From NCBI GenBank assembly GCA_949297575.1, contig CASFTB010000011.1:1-39082 (forward strand): 39,082 nucleotides of DNA, written 5' to 3'. The stretch's first letter is position 1. Each line of letters opens with the position of its first letter. The position numbers and the translations under genes are program-made. Under the pieces are notes generated by a model, which was given only the letters and a program-made list of their open reading frames with translations, was not told where the DNA came from and did not search any database. The stretch is from an uncultured Bacillota bacterium (GTDB lineage Bacteria; Bacillota; Clostridia; Christensenellales; Borkfalkiaceae). Shown one piece after another: positions 24,852 to 35,300 of this stretch.

Positions 24852-27800
24852 TTAACTAGCCCAGAAAATAGCTAAATCATTGAGAAGTTCAAAAATCTCT
24901 TCCATTGTGATCAATCCTTTGCCCAAAGCGACCTTAAAGTATGCGCCGTTAAATTTTTCAAAATCTTCGGGCGAGAGATATTCAGCCCATTCTTCGTATT
25001 CAAACAATCCATACTTTTCAATGTCCGCCAGCATTGCGTCATGATTATATTTCAGATCATCGGCAAAGTTGAACGTGTTGGACACCCCGACCAAAACATC
25101 GGAACATACAAGCAAATTATTCGCAATGCAATTCAATGTCTTTTCTGTGACCAGATCGTACCTTTCGACGGCGGTTTTCGTAATACTATATGAAGTCATG
25201 TAAATATTTCTTCCGACAAAGATACCTTCGTGATACTCCGTATAGTAAAACTCATGGCCGACAAATTGATCGACATTTTCAGCTCCGATCAGTACATACC
25301 GATTTAACGTGACATCAAAGATTCCATGTCCTGTATTTACAAATTCTATTTCTGACCCATCTGAGAAGGACAATTTAACGACATCAACCATTCCGAATGC
25401 ACGATAGGTATATGCCACTTCAGATTCAACATAGCTGCCCGTCAGATGATCGAATGCCAAAATACGATCCCCGGCTTTGATGTTTTCAACTGCAATGACA
25501 CTTCCGTCTCCGAGCATGATCATCGTCCCTTTAGCAAAACAGGAATCCTCCGGGACCTTCGTGGCACTCGCGGTAATTGTAACATTATCTGTCACCGTAT
25601 AGGTTCCGCTGGGAGTACACGTCGCATTCTCATAACCAGTGTTCGCCGTACAGGAAATTTGAATAACCGTTCCGGCAGGGACGCTACCCCCGTTTTGAAC
25701 TGTTTTGCCCGTATCCTTGCGCGTGACAGTGACTGTGACGTGGGATGCACTGATCGTGACCGTATACAAAGGCGTATATACCGCCACCAGCGTGTGGTCG
25801 CGCGCGGTGGTGACCTCGGTTCTACTATCGACTTTCTCGCCGTCCTCCGTCGTCCAGCCGATGAATTCATACCCCGTCTTGTTTGCGACGGGCAATTCCC
25901 CGTAAGGATCATCATAAGTGACGAGTTTGGTCGTGACGTTGCCGTCGCCGTAGTCGAACGTCACCGTATAGGTGTTCGCCCTCCATACCGCATAGAGGGA
26001 GACGGTGTCGCCGTCTTCGGGCGTGAGGTTGGAGACCGTCTCCCCATCTCTGTAAGAGGCACTGCCTCCGGCAGTGCGCGCCCAGCCGACAAAGGTATAG
26101 CCCGTACGCGTGAACATATGTGCATGCAGCGCCTGCGCCTCGCCGTAGACGAATGACTGCTCGCTCATGCTGCCCGTGCCTCCGTTCGCTTTAAAGGCGA
26201 CGGTATATTCATTCGCCTCCCAAACCGCGTAGAGGGTGAAGATGCCGCCGTCTTCGGGCGTGAGTTTGGAGACCTCTTCTTCCTCCTCATAGGCGACGAC
26301 GTCGCCGCCCGCCGCGATCGCCCAGCCCGCAAAGGAGTAGCCCGTTTTCGTAAACCCGCAGGGGGAGAGGAGGGCGGGCACATCGTAGGCAAAGGCCTGC
26401 CCTTGCATGCTGCCGCCGTCGCTGCCGTTGCCGTCAAAACGGACGGTGTACGTGTTGGCGCGCCAGACGGCGTACAGGGCGACCTCCGAGCCGTCCTCCC
26501 CGTCATAATCGAAGGCTGTGCCGAGCGCCCATTCCGCCTGCCCGCCCTGCTGCGTCGAGAACCCCGCGACGCTGTACCCCACGACGTCATCGAAGTCCGG
26601 CGCGGAAAGGAGCTGATCGCGCAGCAGCGTCACCGCGATCCCCTCTCCCGTTTCGGAAGAGCCGGGGTAACACGGGTAGACGGTCACCCGGAAGGAATAG
26701 GGCTGCCAGACAGCGTACAGGCGGACGATGCCGCCCTGTTCGGCGGAGAGATTTATGACCGTCTCCCCCGCCTCATACTCGGGAGATGCTGCGCCGCGCT
26801 CTGCCGCCCAGCCGAGGAAATCGTACCCCTCGCGCGTAAACTGCACGAACTTGAGCGCCTGTGCTTCGTCGTAGACAAAGGACTGCTCCTGTTCGGCTCC
26901 ACCGGCAGAGTAGCCGTCCGAGAAGATGACGGTATACTGCACGGGCGTCCAGACCGCCTCCAGCGTATGGTCGGCGGTGGACGTCACGATCGTCTCCGCA
27001 GTGACCGTCTTGCCCGCTTCGTTCCGCCAGGCAACGACGTAGCCCTCGCGCGAGCCTGCGGGCAGCGCGCCGTAAGCGGAGCCGTAGGTGACTTCTTTGC
27101 GCGCGGGATCATCTGCCCCCGCGAAATCGCCGTAATCGAAGGTGACCATGTAGGTGTTGGGGACGTACCGCCCGTACAGGGTATGGCTTTCGATGGCGGC
27201 GACGATCGTCTCCGCCGCGACTTCTTCCCCGCCATCCTTTTCCGTGTACCAGCGCAGCGTGTGCCCGGTGCGGCCCTCCCCCGCGGGGAGTTCGCCGTAA
27301 GGTTCGCCGTGCGTGACGATGCGCGTCTCTTCTTTACCGTCATATTTGAGGGTCAGCGTGAGTTCGTTGCCCTTGTAACGCGCCGTCAGCGTATGGTCGC
27401 GCGCGGTGGTGACGACGGTTTTCTCATCGACGTCCTCGCCGTCCAGCGTCCAGATGCCGATATAGCCCGCAAGGATCGCTTCGGGAAGTTCGCCGTAGGG
27501 TTTATCGTAGGTGACCTGCATGCTCTGCGTATCGCCCGCCCCTATACCGTAATCGAAGGTGACGGTATAGGTATTCGCCTCCCAAACCGCGTAGAGGCCG
27601 ACGGTGCCGCCGTCTACGGCGGTGAGGTTGAGAACCTCTTGTTCATCTGCATAGACGGTGCCTCCGCCAAAGCGCGTCCAGCCGACAAAGGTATAGCCCG
27701 TACGCGTAAAGGCGTTTTTGGCGAGAGCGGCGGGCGCATCGTAGGTGAAGGTCTGTTCCTCCATGCTGCCGCCGTCATTGTCGTTGCCGACAAAGCGGAC

Positions 27801-29078
27801 GGTATAGGTATTGGCGCGCCAGAGCGCGTACAGGTGCACGCTGTGCTCTATCTCCTCCGCATCGACGGGGTCGCCGCCCTCCTCGGTGCTCCAGCCGGTA
27901 TGCGTGTAGCCCGTATGAGCGTAGACGGGCAGCTGCCCCGCGGAGAGGTCGACGGCGGCGAGCGGCGTGCCGTACTCGGAATGCAATACGGCAATGACGC
28001 TGCCCTCCTCTGCCGCCGCTTGCGGGAAAATGTTCCTCTCTGCCGCTGACCAAACGCTGTCCGCAAGATAAGCGGACAACAGCGCGGAGGGGACGTAAAA
28101 GCGCACTTCGCCCGATGCGGGCAGCCCGTAGGCATGCGTGAGCGCTTCGGCGGGGAGGAAAACCTCCTCTACCGAAGGAAAGAGATCGAGGACGGAAAAG
28201 TCCGCCGCCGCGGCGACGGCGATCCTGCGCACCGCGGCGATCTCGCTCTGCGCCGCGAACCCGTCTTCGTCTGCATCCGCCGCAGAAACCAGCGCGCTGC
28301 CGATGGCGGCGTCTTCGACGGAAATATCGAAATCGAAGGAGCCGGCGTACGCCTCTTCCGCCCCGCCGGGCGCGGCGTCCGCGCGCGGGAGGCCGGCGCC
28401 CGCACCCTCCTCCCCGTCATAGGAGACGGAGAGTTCCAGCCTGCCGCTGCCGACGGCGCAGGCGCGCAGGGTGATGACGTGGCTGTACGGAGTCTCCGTA
28501 CTGCACGTCACCTCGATGTCGGAAAAGGCCTCGCCGACGGGGAGCTTCTCCCCCGCCTCTGTAAACACGGCAAAGGCGAGATTATCGGAAAGGTCGCATC
28601 CGCGCGGAAGCACGTCCGCGCGGAGGACGACGTCCTCCCCATAGTGAACGCTGCCCGCCGCACATTGCACGGAGAGCACCTCGCCGAGCACGTCCTCAAT
28701 GTTGACCTGTACTTCTGTCTGTACGCCGTACTCCTGATTGACGATGCGCACGGCGATCGGCTCTTCTTTATACCCGACGGCAGTGACCTTGCCCTGCTGC
28801 ACGTTGTCGAATTTGAGATAGGCGGCGTCCGCCTCGTCCGTGCAGGAAAACTCGAACACGGCGTCGCTGCGGATGCTTCCGTCTTCACCGATGAGGACGG
28901 GCGAGAGCACGGTGCTCTGCCCGAAGAGGAGGTCTACGCTCTCCTCGACGGCGATGTGCGCCCCGCCCTCTGCGGCGGAAGCGCCCTCCTCTTCCTGCAA
29001 ATACCATGTACCGAAGGCCGCGGCGAGCGCCGCGAGCAGCGCGACCGCAAAGATGGCGATGAGATGGCCCGTCTTCAT
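24852..29078 (-). CDS. Giant surface protein: InlB-type repeats with C-terminal Hint (hedgehog/intein) domain
   Basis: 1408 residues. An N-terminal helix (about 7-26) anchors it with the rest outside; no LPxTG motif. Residues 30-330 are beta-rich and end in leucine-rich sequence. About 330-1105 holds ten InlB B-repeats (Listeria-Bacteroides repeat) with GYTFVGW and LYAVWxANTYTV signatures. After a small beta domain, Cys1180 opens a Hint domain: SCFAKGTMIMLGDGS, VENIKAGDRILAFD, a block-B-like NTGHGIF. Where inteins end in HN the sequence reads NNLLVCSD, so full splicing is unlikely but N-terminal thioester chemistry is possible. About 70 further residues ending AIFWAS follow. The region from about 25500 leftward is A+T-rich, unlike the rest. 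Ribosome site GGAGG overlaps the end of the upstream gene. Last gene of a five-gene operon. Confidence 0.9.
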   Translation of the reverse strand: MKTGHLIAIFAVALLAALAAAFGTWYLQEEEGASAAEGGAHIAVEESVDLLFGQSTVLSPVLIGEDGSIRSDAVFEFSCTDEADAAYLKFDNVQQGKVTAVGYKEEPIAVRIVNQEYGVQTEVQVNIEDVLGEVLSVQCAAGSVHYGEDVVLRADVLPRGCDLSDNLAFAVFTEAGEKLPVGEAFSDIEVTCSTETPYSHVITLRACAVGSGRLELSVSYDGEEGAGAGLPRADAAPGGAEEAYAGSFDFDISVEDAAIGSALVSAADADEDGFAAQSEIAAVRRIAVAAAADFSVLDLFPSVEEVFLPAEALTHAYGLPASGEVRFYVPSALLSAYLADSVWSAAERNIFPQAAAEEGSVIAVLHSEYGTPLAAVDLSAGQLPVYAHTGYTHTGWSTEEGGDPVDAEEIEHSVHLYALWRANTYTVRFVGNDNDGGSMEEQTFTYDAPAALAKNAFTRTGYTFVGWTRFGGGTVYADEQEVLNLTAVDGGTVGLYAVWEANTYTVTFDYGIGAGDTQSMQVTYDKPYGELPEAILAGYIGIWTLDGEDVDEKTVVTTARDHTLTARYKGNELTLTLKYDGKEETRIVTHGEPYGELPAGEGRTGHTLRWYTEKDGGEEVAAETIVAAIESHTLYGRYVPNTYMVTFDYGDFAGADDPARKEVTYGSAYGALPAGSREGYVVAWRNEAGKTVTAETIVTSTADHTLEAVWTPVQYTVIFSDGYSAGGAEQEQSFVYDEAQALKFVQFTREGYDFLGWAAERGAASPEYEAGETVINLSAEQGGIVRLYAVWQPYSFRVTVYPCYPGSSETGEGIAVTLLRDQLLSAPDFDDVVGYSVAGFSTQQGGQAEWALGTAFDYDGEDGSEVALYAVWRANTYTVRFDGNGSDGGSMQGQAFAYDVPALLSPCGFTKTGYSFAGWAIAAGGDVVAYEEEEEVSKLTPEDGGIFTLYAVWEANEYTVAFKANGGTGSMSEQSFVYGEAQALHAHMFTRTGYTFVGWARTAGGSASYRDGETVSNLTPEDGDTVSLYAVWRANTYTVTFDYGDGNVTTKLVTYDDPYGELPVANKTGYEFIGWTTEDGEKVDSRTEVTTARDHTLVAVYTPLYTVTISASHVTVTVTRKDTGKTVQNGGSVPAGTVIQISCTANTGYENATCTPSGTYTVTDNVTITASATKVPEDSCFAKGTMIMLGDGSVIAVENIKAGDRILAFDHLTGSYVESEVAYTYRAFGMVDVVKLSFSDGSEIEFVNTGHGIFDVTLNRYVLIGAENVDQFVGHEFYYTEYHEGIFVGRNIYMTSYSITKTAVERYDLVTEKTLNCIANNLLVCSDVLVGVSNTFNFADDLKYNHDAMLADIEKYGLFEYEEWAEYLSPEDFEKFNGAYFKVALGKGLITMEEIFELLNDLAIFWAS
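25760..28000 (-). repeat. Array of about ten InlB-type repeats inside the surface protein gene
   Basis: Units of roughly 65-85 codons. Several are also close at DNA level: blocks such as CCGTCTTCGGGCGTGAG and CCGCGTAGAGG recur near 26010, 26240 and 27590. Two subtypes alternate: one with a GYTFVGW/NLTxxDGG/LYAVW core, one with TYDxPYGELP/TTARDHTL. DNA identity between units would allow changes in repeat number. Confidence 0.75.
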
Positions 29079-30104
29079 TTATTCCACCTCCGTATACAGG
29101 GAAAGCGCGCCGTCTGCCCCGCACACCCACACGTTGTGCGAGAAGCCGAGCGTGTCAAAGAGATAGTCAGCATCGTAGAGATCTGCCGCCGCGCGGAAGG
29201 AAATTTCCCCCTCCTGCGCGGGCGCATCGGAGAGGATCAGCCCCTCCTGCAAGAGCGCGGCGCAGCCCTCCGTTTCGCCGCCCGAAGAGCGGCCGCAGAC
29301 GGCGCCGATGCCGCCGTTGGTCAGCCCGCCCTCATAGAGGCCCTCTGCGGTCAGTTCCGCAAAGCCCTGATAGGAATACTTCGCGACGCACTTTGCAACG
29401 GTGCCGCCGTTCTGCCCCGCGACGGCGCCCACGGAAGAACGCATGGCAAAGTCGCTGCCCGTCTTGGTGACGTTCACCTCGGCGACGCAGCGCTCGATGG
29501 AGCCCGTGTTGTAGGCGGCGATGCCGCCCGCCACCGCATAGCCGCCGAAGGAGAGGGAGAAGCCGCGCACGTAACAGTCGCTGATGGTGCCGGCGTTGGA
29601 GAGGGCGATGCCCGCCGCTAAGTGCTCGGGCGCTTCCTGCCACTGCCCCGCAACGCACAGGCGGGAGATCTGTGCCCCCGCCGCCACGTAGCCGAACAGG
29701 GGCGAACTGCCGTAAGAGACGCTGTAAGTGAGGGTGTGACCGCGGCCGTCGAAACTGCCCGTGAAGGGCGCTTCCGCGCTGCCGATGCACAGGTCTGCGC
29801 CCACGGGGATCTCGATGTCTGCGGTGAGCACGTACTCGTTGTTGAAGTTGCGGGCTTCCGCCAGCGCGGCCAGATCTTCGTAGGTGGCGATCTCGACGCG
29901 GTTCCGCCAATGCCCGTCTGCGGGGCGGAAGACGGCGAATGCCGCGATGAGCGCGAGCGCCGCCGCGACCAGCGCGAACGCCGCCGCGGCGATCAGCCAA
30001 GGGCGCCGCTTCATCCCCGTCCGGAACAGGCCGTTGGACGCATAGAAAGCATAGACGGCCCCGCCTTTATTCTCGATGATCTTTTTCTGTTTTCTTTCGT
30101 TCAT
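29079..30104 (-). CDS. Membrane-anchored GLUG-motif surface protein
   Basis: 341 residues. A short charged N-terminus (about 30 residues) precedes one membrane helix (about 36-56), so the rest is likely outside. The ectodomain begins with an IATYEDLAALAEARNFNNEYVLTAD pattern typical of the segment preceding GLUG repeats, then GSFDGRGHTL and at least three GLUG-like units (AGGIAAYNTGSIERCVA, VGAVAGQNGGTVAKCVA, IGAVCGRSSGGETEGCA), expected to form a beta-helix. The family is found in bacterial adhesins and surface proteins; function unknown. The stop codon abuts the start of the Hint protein gene, so the two are coupled. Confidence 0.82.
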   Translation of the reverse strand: MNERKQKKIIENKGGAVYAFYASNGLFRTGMKRRPWLIAAAAFALVAAALALIAAFAVFRPADGHWRNRVEIATYEDLAALAEARNFNNEYVLTADIEIPVGADLCIGSAEAPFTGSFDGRGHTLTYSVSYGSSPLFGYVAAGAQISRLCVAGQWQEAPEHLAAGIALSNAGTISDCYVRGFSLSFGGYAVAGGIAAYNTGSIERCVAEVNVTKTGSDFAMRSSVGAVAGQNGGTVAKCVAKYSYQGFAELTAEGLYEGGLTNGGIGAVCGRSSGGETEGCAALLQEGLILSDAPAQEGEISFRAAADLYDADYLFDTLGFSHNVWVCGADGALSLYTEVE

Positions 30105-30132
30105 TTGCTTTTCAGACCTCGCTATCGCACTT

Positions 30133-32349
30133 TCAGCGAATGAAGTAGACGATCATCCAGACCAGATCGTAAAAAATTGCGGGGAGGACGGAAAAGACCG
30201 TCGCCTTGACGCAGAACAGGAGAAAGCCGTGGCGCTCGATCTCGCGGCGGCGATCCTCGACCATCTCCGCGGAAAGGCGGCCCTTTTCGCCCTTCTTACG
30301 CTTGCCGCGGTCATAGACCGCCACGGAGACGCTCACTCCGAAGATGATGAGCGCCATCGCGGGGAAGAAGAGGCTCACCGGCCATTCGCGCAGGTAGGCA
30401 AGCACGTTCTCCCAAAACGCGCCCGAGAAGGAATCGGGATACACCGCGGGCGGGAGGATGAGGAGCAGCGCCGACAGCACGAGGATCGCGGCCACGCACA
30501 CGGCGGCGACGGTCGCCAAGAACTGCTCTGACCGCTCCTGCCGCCTCTCCTTTACGTCGGCCTTTTTGTCCTTGGATGCGGCATGTTTCGGCGTGCCCGC
30601 GCCCTTCGCCGCAAACGCTTCGGAGATGCGGTCGAACTCCTGCCGCCGCAGCGAGCAGATGACAAAGGCCTCGTCCATGGCGGCGCGGCGCTTCTCCTCC
30701 CGCTTGGTGAGGAGTTCCTCCGCCTCCTCGCGGCACAGTTCGGCGTACGGCCTCTGCTCGTACAGCGCCGCGGCGGCCTTCGCCGCTTTGCTCGCATAGA
30801 CGGAGGGGCTGTAAAACCGCGCGGCTACCTGCCCTTTCAGGGCGGGGTCTGCATCGAGCATCCCCTTGCATGCGGAAACGTCTGCGCCGAAAAAGGCGGC
30901 GGCGCGCTCCGCGGCTTTCAGATACTTGGCGGACAGACCTTCCGCGCCCTCGAACGAGGCGGAAACGGCCGCCACGACGTCCTCTGCCTCCGCGCCCCCG
31001 AGCATGCCGTCGAGGACGGGCGCGGGCGTCTCGCGCAGGCGCGTCCGCTTGTCCGTGCGCGCCTGTGCGGCATACTTCCTGTACAGGCACCAGGAGAAGA
31101 TGTGTTCGAAGGCGTCTGCCGCGGGGAGGCGGGCGGCGATCTGTGCGAGGCGCTCGTCCGCGCGCGCGAGGCGCTCTTTGTCTTTGAGGGTGTTTTTGAA
31201 ACAGGTGAGGCCGAACAGTACGAGGAATGCCGCCCTGCCGCTCCCTTCCGGAATGCCGTCTGCAAGGCGCAGGAGCATGGCCTCCGTCTCCGCGCCCGTC
31301 TGCCCTACGTCGCAGTAGTCGGACAGCGCGACGCCCGCCTCGTCGTGCAGGGCGCAGCTCTTCCTGCAATACATGTCGTACAGGCAGCGGAGCATGCCGT
31401 CGTCCGGCGCGGCGCCCTTGAGCGCCTTTAAGGCGGCGCGCAGTTTTTCCGCATAGGAGGACACGGCGCTCTCCTCCGCGTACCCCCATTCGGCATACGC
31501 TTTGAGCAGGCGCACGGCGCTCTCCGCGCCCGGGCGCAGAGAGAAGCAGGCGAGCGCCGCCGCGTAATGGTCTGCGGCCTCGTCGTATGTGCCCCCCTCG
31601 AACAGCCCGCGCAGCTTGCCGCCGCAGCAGACCTTCGCGCTCTCCCCCGCCTCGACCAGCCTGCGCGCGTTCGCCTCGTAGTCTGCCCCGCAGTCATGCA
31701 GGTAGGAGAGGGCGGCTTGCAGGTATCTCGATGCGGGCGCGGGGAGGGCGTCCTCCGGGCGGATGACGGCAAACGCCCCGTCATAGGAGGGGTCCACCGT
31801 GCCGTAATAGACGATGAAGCGGATGTTCAGCTCCCCCTCACGCAGGCGCATGGAGGGAAGGTCTGAGGGAAAATATTCGGTGAAACAGAGGAAGCCGACC
31901 CGTTCGGCGTACTTTTTTCCGAACAGGTGCGCGGTGAGCGAGGCGATGCCCTCCGCACGCGCGTTCGCCGCGGCGACGTCTTCCCCCTTCGGGAGGCAGA
32001 GGATGACGGGCTTCGTGCCCGCAAGCAGCAGATCCGCCGCCCGCACGGCGAGCTTCAGATCCAGCTCGGAGGGAAGGGCGACGCGCTCTCCTCTCTCCCG
32101 CCTGCGCCCCGCGAGCATATCCGCCGCGCAGCTCTGCAATTCTCCCGCCGTGTAGCGGGAGCCGCTCGTCGCCGTCAGGGCGTCACGCCCCGCCGCCGTC
32201 TGCGCGAAGATGAAGGCGCTCTCCCCTACGGGGGAATACAGGGTGCACACGCCCCCCTCCGGCGCCTTGGCGGCGGAGGCGGCCTGGCCGTAGCCGTATT
32301 CGTCTCCGCTCCATTCTCCGCTCGTATGATCGTACCAGATCTTTTCCAT
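30133..32349 (-). CDS. GAP1-like (GTPase-associated protein 1) membrane protein
   Basis: 738 residues from ATG 32347-32349; its ribosome site TAAGGAG overlaps the stop codon of the upstream GTPase gene. The N-terminus (EKIWYDHTSGEW...GYGYGQAAS, then SPVGESAFIFAQTAAGRDALT) resembles the N-terminal domain of GAP1 proteins that accompany double-GTPase genes; I judge this from pattern and pairing and have no search. A long alpha-helical middle (about 220-600) follows, and the C-terminal 140 residues hold three membrane helices (about 605-628, 655-678, 706-735). Both the soluble part and the GTPase would lie in the cytoplasm, so this protein could link the GTPase to the membrane. If the GAP1 match fails, it is an unknown membrane protein. 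Confidence 0.6.
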   Translation of the reverse strand: MEKIWYDHTSGEWSGDEYGYGQAASAAKAPEGGVCTLYSPVGESAFIFAQTAAGRDALTATSGSRYTAGELQSCAADMLAGRRRERGERVALPSELDLKLAVRAADLLLAGTKPVILCLPKGEDVAAANARAEGIASLTAHLFGKKYAERVGFLCFTEYFPSDLPSMRLREGELNIRFIVYYGTVDPSYDGAFAVIRPEDALPAPASRYLQAALSYLHDCGADYEANARRLVEAGESAKVCCGGKLRGLFEGGTYDEAADHYAAALACFSLRPGAESAVRLLKAYAEWGYAEESAVSSYAEKLRAALKALKGAAPDDGMLRCLYDMYCRKSCALHDEAGVALSDYCDVGQTGAETEAMLLRLADGIPEGSGRAAFLVLFGLTCFKNTLKDKERLARADERLAQIAARLPAADAFEHIFSWCLYRKYAAQARTDKRTRLRETPAPVLDGMLGGAEAEDVVAAVSASFEGAEGLSAKYLKAAERAAAFFGADVSACKGMLDADPALKGQVAARFYSPSVYASKAAKAAAALYEQRPYAELCREEAEELLTKREEKRRAAMDEAFVICSLRRQEFDRISEAFAAKGAGTPKHAASKDKKADVKERRQERSEQFLATVAAVCVAAILVLSALLLILPPAVYPDSFSGAFWENVLAYLREWPVSLFFPAMALIIFGVSVSVAVYDRGKRKKGEKGRLSAEMVEDRRREIERHGFLLFCVKATVFSVLPAIFYDLVWMIVYFIR

Positions 32350-32358
32350 ACGCACTCC

Positions 32359-35300
32359 TTACTCGATAATGCCGAATTGCTTCATCATCCACACGAAGGG
32401 AAGTTCGATCCGCTTGGGGCTGGTCATGAAGCGCATGCGCTTGACCGATGTATCCGCTTCGTCTCTCGGTTTGACGGCGTCTGCAAAGCCCAGCGAAGAG
32501 ACGCCGAAAAATTTGACGTTTTTAAAGTTTCTGACGCATTCGTCGACGTCCGTCATTTTCGGATGGCTCTTCAGATACGAATAGATCTCCGCGCCGGCCA
32601 TGTCGATGTTGCGCTCTAACGCGGAGCCCGCGTACCTGCCGTTTTCAGGGATCATGTCGGGAATATCGCCGCGCAGGCAGTGTGCGTCCGGGCTGAAATA
32701 CTGTTCGTGCTCGTCAAACTTTGTGAGGATGACGGCGAGCGGCACTTCCTTCGCCGCAGGCGACTTGTCGGCCGCGAGCTTTTTGGACAGTTCATCCGCA
32801 ACTTTGAAATTTTCGATCGTCTTGTTGAGGTCGCCGTCGATGATGAGGAAGCAGCCCAGCGTTTCGGGCGCTGTGATAAAGTCCATGTGCTCGCCCCTTT
32901 CGACGTCTTCGCCCGCGATGTCGTACAGGGCGATGTACGACTCCATGCCCGTAGCACGGCCGCGCACGTCAACAAAGAGAGGGCAGCGCTGCAGCTGCGG
33001 GTTCTGCTGGGTGGTCTGCGGAAATTTCCCCGACGGCACATCGATGCCGAGCTCTTTGTACAGGAGGCCGCCGACGGAGGACGTGGCGCGCTCCCAGCGG
33101 CCTGAGAGGGCGTTCGTGCTCACATCCACCGCGTCGATGGGGCACGCCTCCGCGCTGAAGAGCTTGCCGCAGGAACTGCGCAGCGGGAGGCAGTTTGCCC
33201 CTCCTCCGACGTCTATCCCCAAAAGCCTGGACAAAAAGACCGTTTTGCCCGACTGTTTTCTGCCGATGACGGCGATCCTGTAGTTGATCCTTTTCAGGTA
33301 CTCTGCGGGGAGCAGCCTGTTCCAGCCCGCGCCGAACACCGCCTTCTCGCCGTTTTTGGTAAGGTCTTTTTTGCAGTACAGGCGGTCGGAGACGGGCGCC
33401 CCGCCCTTCTCTTTGACGGCGCCCGCAGAGAGACGGGTGCCGTTGCAGGCGACGCCGCCGCTCCTGTACTGCGCCACGGCGGCCGCGTCCCGCAGGCTGA
33501 TGAGCTCGTGGCAGTACGGGCAGACGAATTTCTGTGCGGTGACCGCGCCCAACTTTTCTTTGGCGGTCTTCCCGGCGGCGGGAGGTGCCTCCCCCGGAGC
33601 CTTTTCTTCCGCGGCGATGCGGGCGTATTCGGGCGTCTGATCTTCCAACAGGCAATACCGCTTCTCCGGTTCTGCCAGGAAGCCGACGGAAAACCGCCCG
33701 CCCTTCTTTTCGTCCGCCTGCGCGGAGACGTCTGCGCGCAGGCGGATCTTTTTGCCGAGAACGCCCTTCTCCGCCTCCGTGACGGAGAAGGGGCGGCCTA
33801 TCGCGCCGTCGCCATTTTTGAGCTGCCCTTCCTGCCCGACGGGCGGTGCGGCGTGCAGGAATTCTCTCCTGCGGAACAGGCCGATGGAAAGATCCCTCTC
33901 CTCGTTCTCCTTTATCGGGCTCCATATGCGGACGTGCGCCGCCCTTTTCCCCTTTGGCTTTACGATCCTGTAGGGGATGCGCACGCGGAAGGCAAAGTTG
34001 ATGAAGAAGAGGTACTCGACAAAGCTGTTCGCCCCCGTCTTTGTGAACCTGACCTTTCCGCAGCCGGAAAGATCGCCGTCGTTTTGCGTGTTGGCGATGA
34101 TCTCCCTGAAATCGTTATCGACGTAATAATTGATATTCGCCGTTTTGCCGCGCACGCCCTTCGCCAGGTGGACGACCGACCTTTCGGTCTTTCCTTCGAG
34201 GTCTTCCGCCCATGCGCCCCCGCGCTTGTAGACGACCTCCGCGCGGTCGAAGAGCGCGCCGCTAAGGTCGGGCGCCTTGTCTGTGAATTGCCCCGCATAC
34301 CGGTTCCACGGGTCGAACACGGCGAAGAGGATGTAGCCTTTGCCCTCTATCACGTCGCGCTCGACGTACAGCCTGGGCGCATACTGTGCGAGCTGCTCCT
34401 CGCCGAGGCCGCGGGAATGCTCTCCGAGCCGCACGCTGTACTCAAAAAAGAATTCGCAGGGCTGCTGCCTGTGCCATTCTTCCTCTTCGCGGCGGTCGTC
34501 CGCCTGCATGCGGAGCATGGCATCTTCGATGCATTTGCACCGGCCTTTTTCCCTTTCGAGCTCCCCTCGCTTCTCCTTCAGCTTTTCGTTGAGGCCCTGT
34601 ATCCTTTTGGAGGAATTCCCTTTTCCGCGGACCTTTCCGCTGTCCACCAGCTTTTGCAGCTGCTTCTCCAGCTCGTCCGCTTCCCGTTCGAGGCCCTTCA
34701 CCTTCTCCTCGGCCTCCGCCTTTGCCTTCAGGGCGAGGCTCCGGTTTAAGTCGAAATTCCTGATCTGTTCGGAAAGGCGGCTGTTCTTTTTGTCGATCTC
34801 CGTTGCGAGATCCTTGCTCTTTTTCAGGCTGTCTTCCAAGGCGGAGAGCTCGCCTTTCATCCGCCCCACGAAATCCGCGCCGATGCTGTCGTCGCTGCTG
34901 TAGAGGTACTCCTTCGTGGCGAGCTTTTTGACCAACCCGTCCATCTTTTCGGAAAACTCGTCCATCCGACCCAAGATTTCGAGCCCCTGCGCGCCGGCGG
35001 TCTTCGCCCACTCCTTTATCTGAGAAAGCATCTCGTCACGCATCCGATCGAGCCGCGGCCCGACCGCAGTTTCGTAGCCGTCTACGTCCTGAATGGCTTC
35101 ATAGACCGCCCCGCAGGCGCCGCAGATGACCAGCTTCCCCGTATCGTCGTAGCTGAACTGTTCTCCGTCGTAGCCGCAGGAGCGGCACTTGCGCAGCCGC
35201 CAGCGCAGCCGGTCGTCGTCCTTGCCGATCTGTTCCACGCTGACGCCGCCGGCCTTTCCGCCCGACTGGTTGAGCAGCTGTGAGAGCATCCCGTAGATCC

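Noticed and set aside
24852..29078. Sortase-anchored protein or complete intein
   Set aside because: No LPxTG-like motif at the C-terminus, and the C-terminal His-Asn plus following nucleophile expected of a splicing intein are absent.
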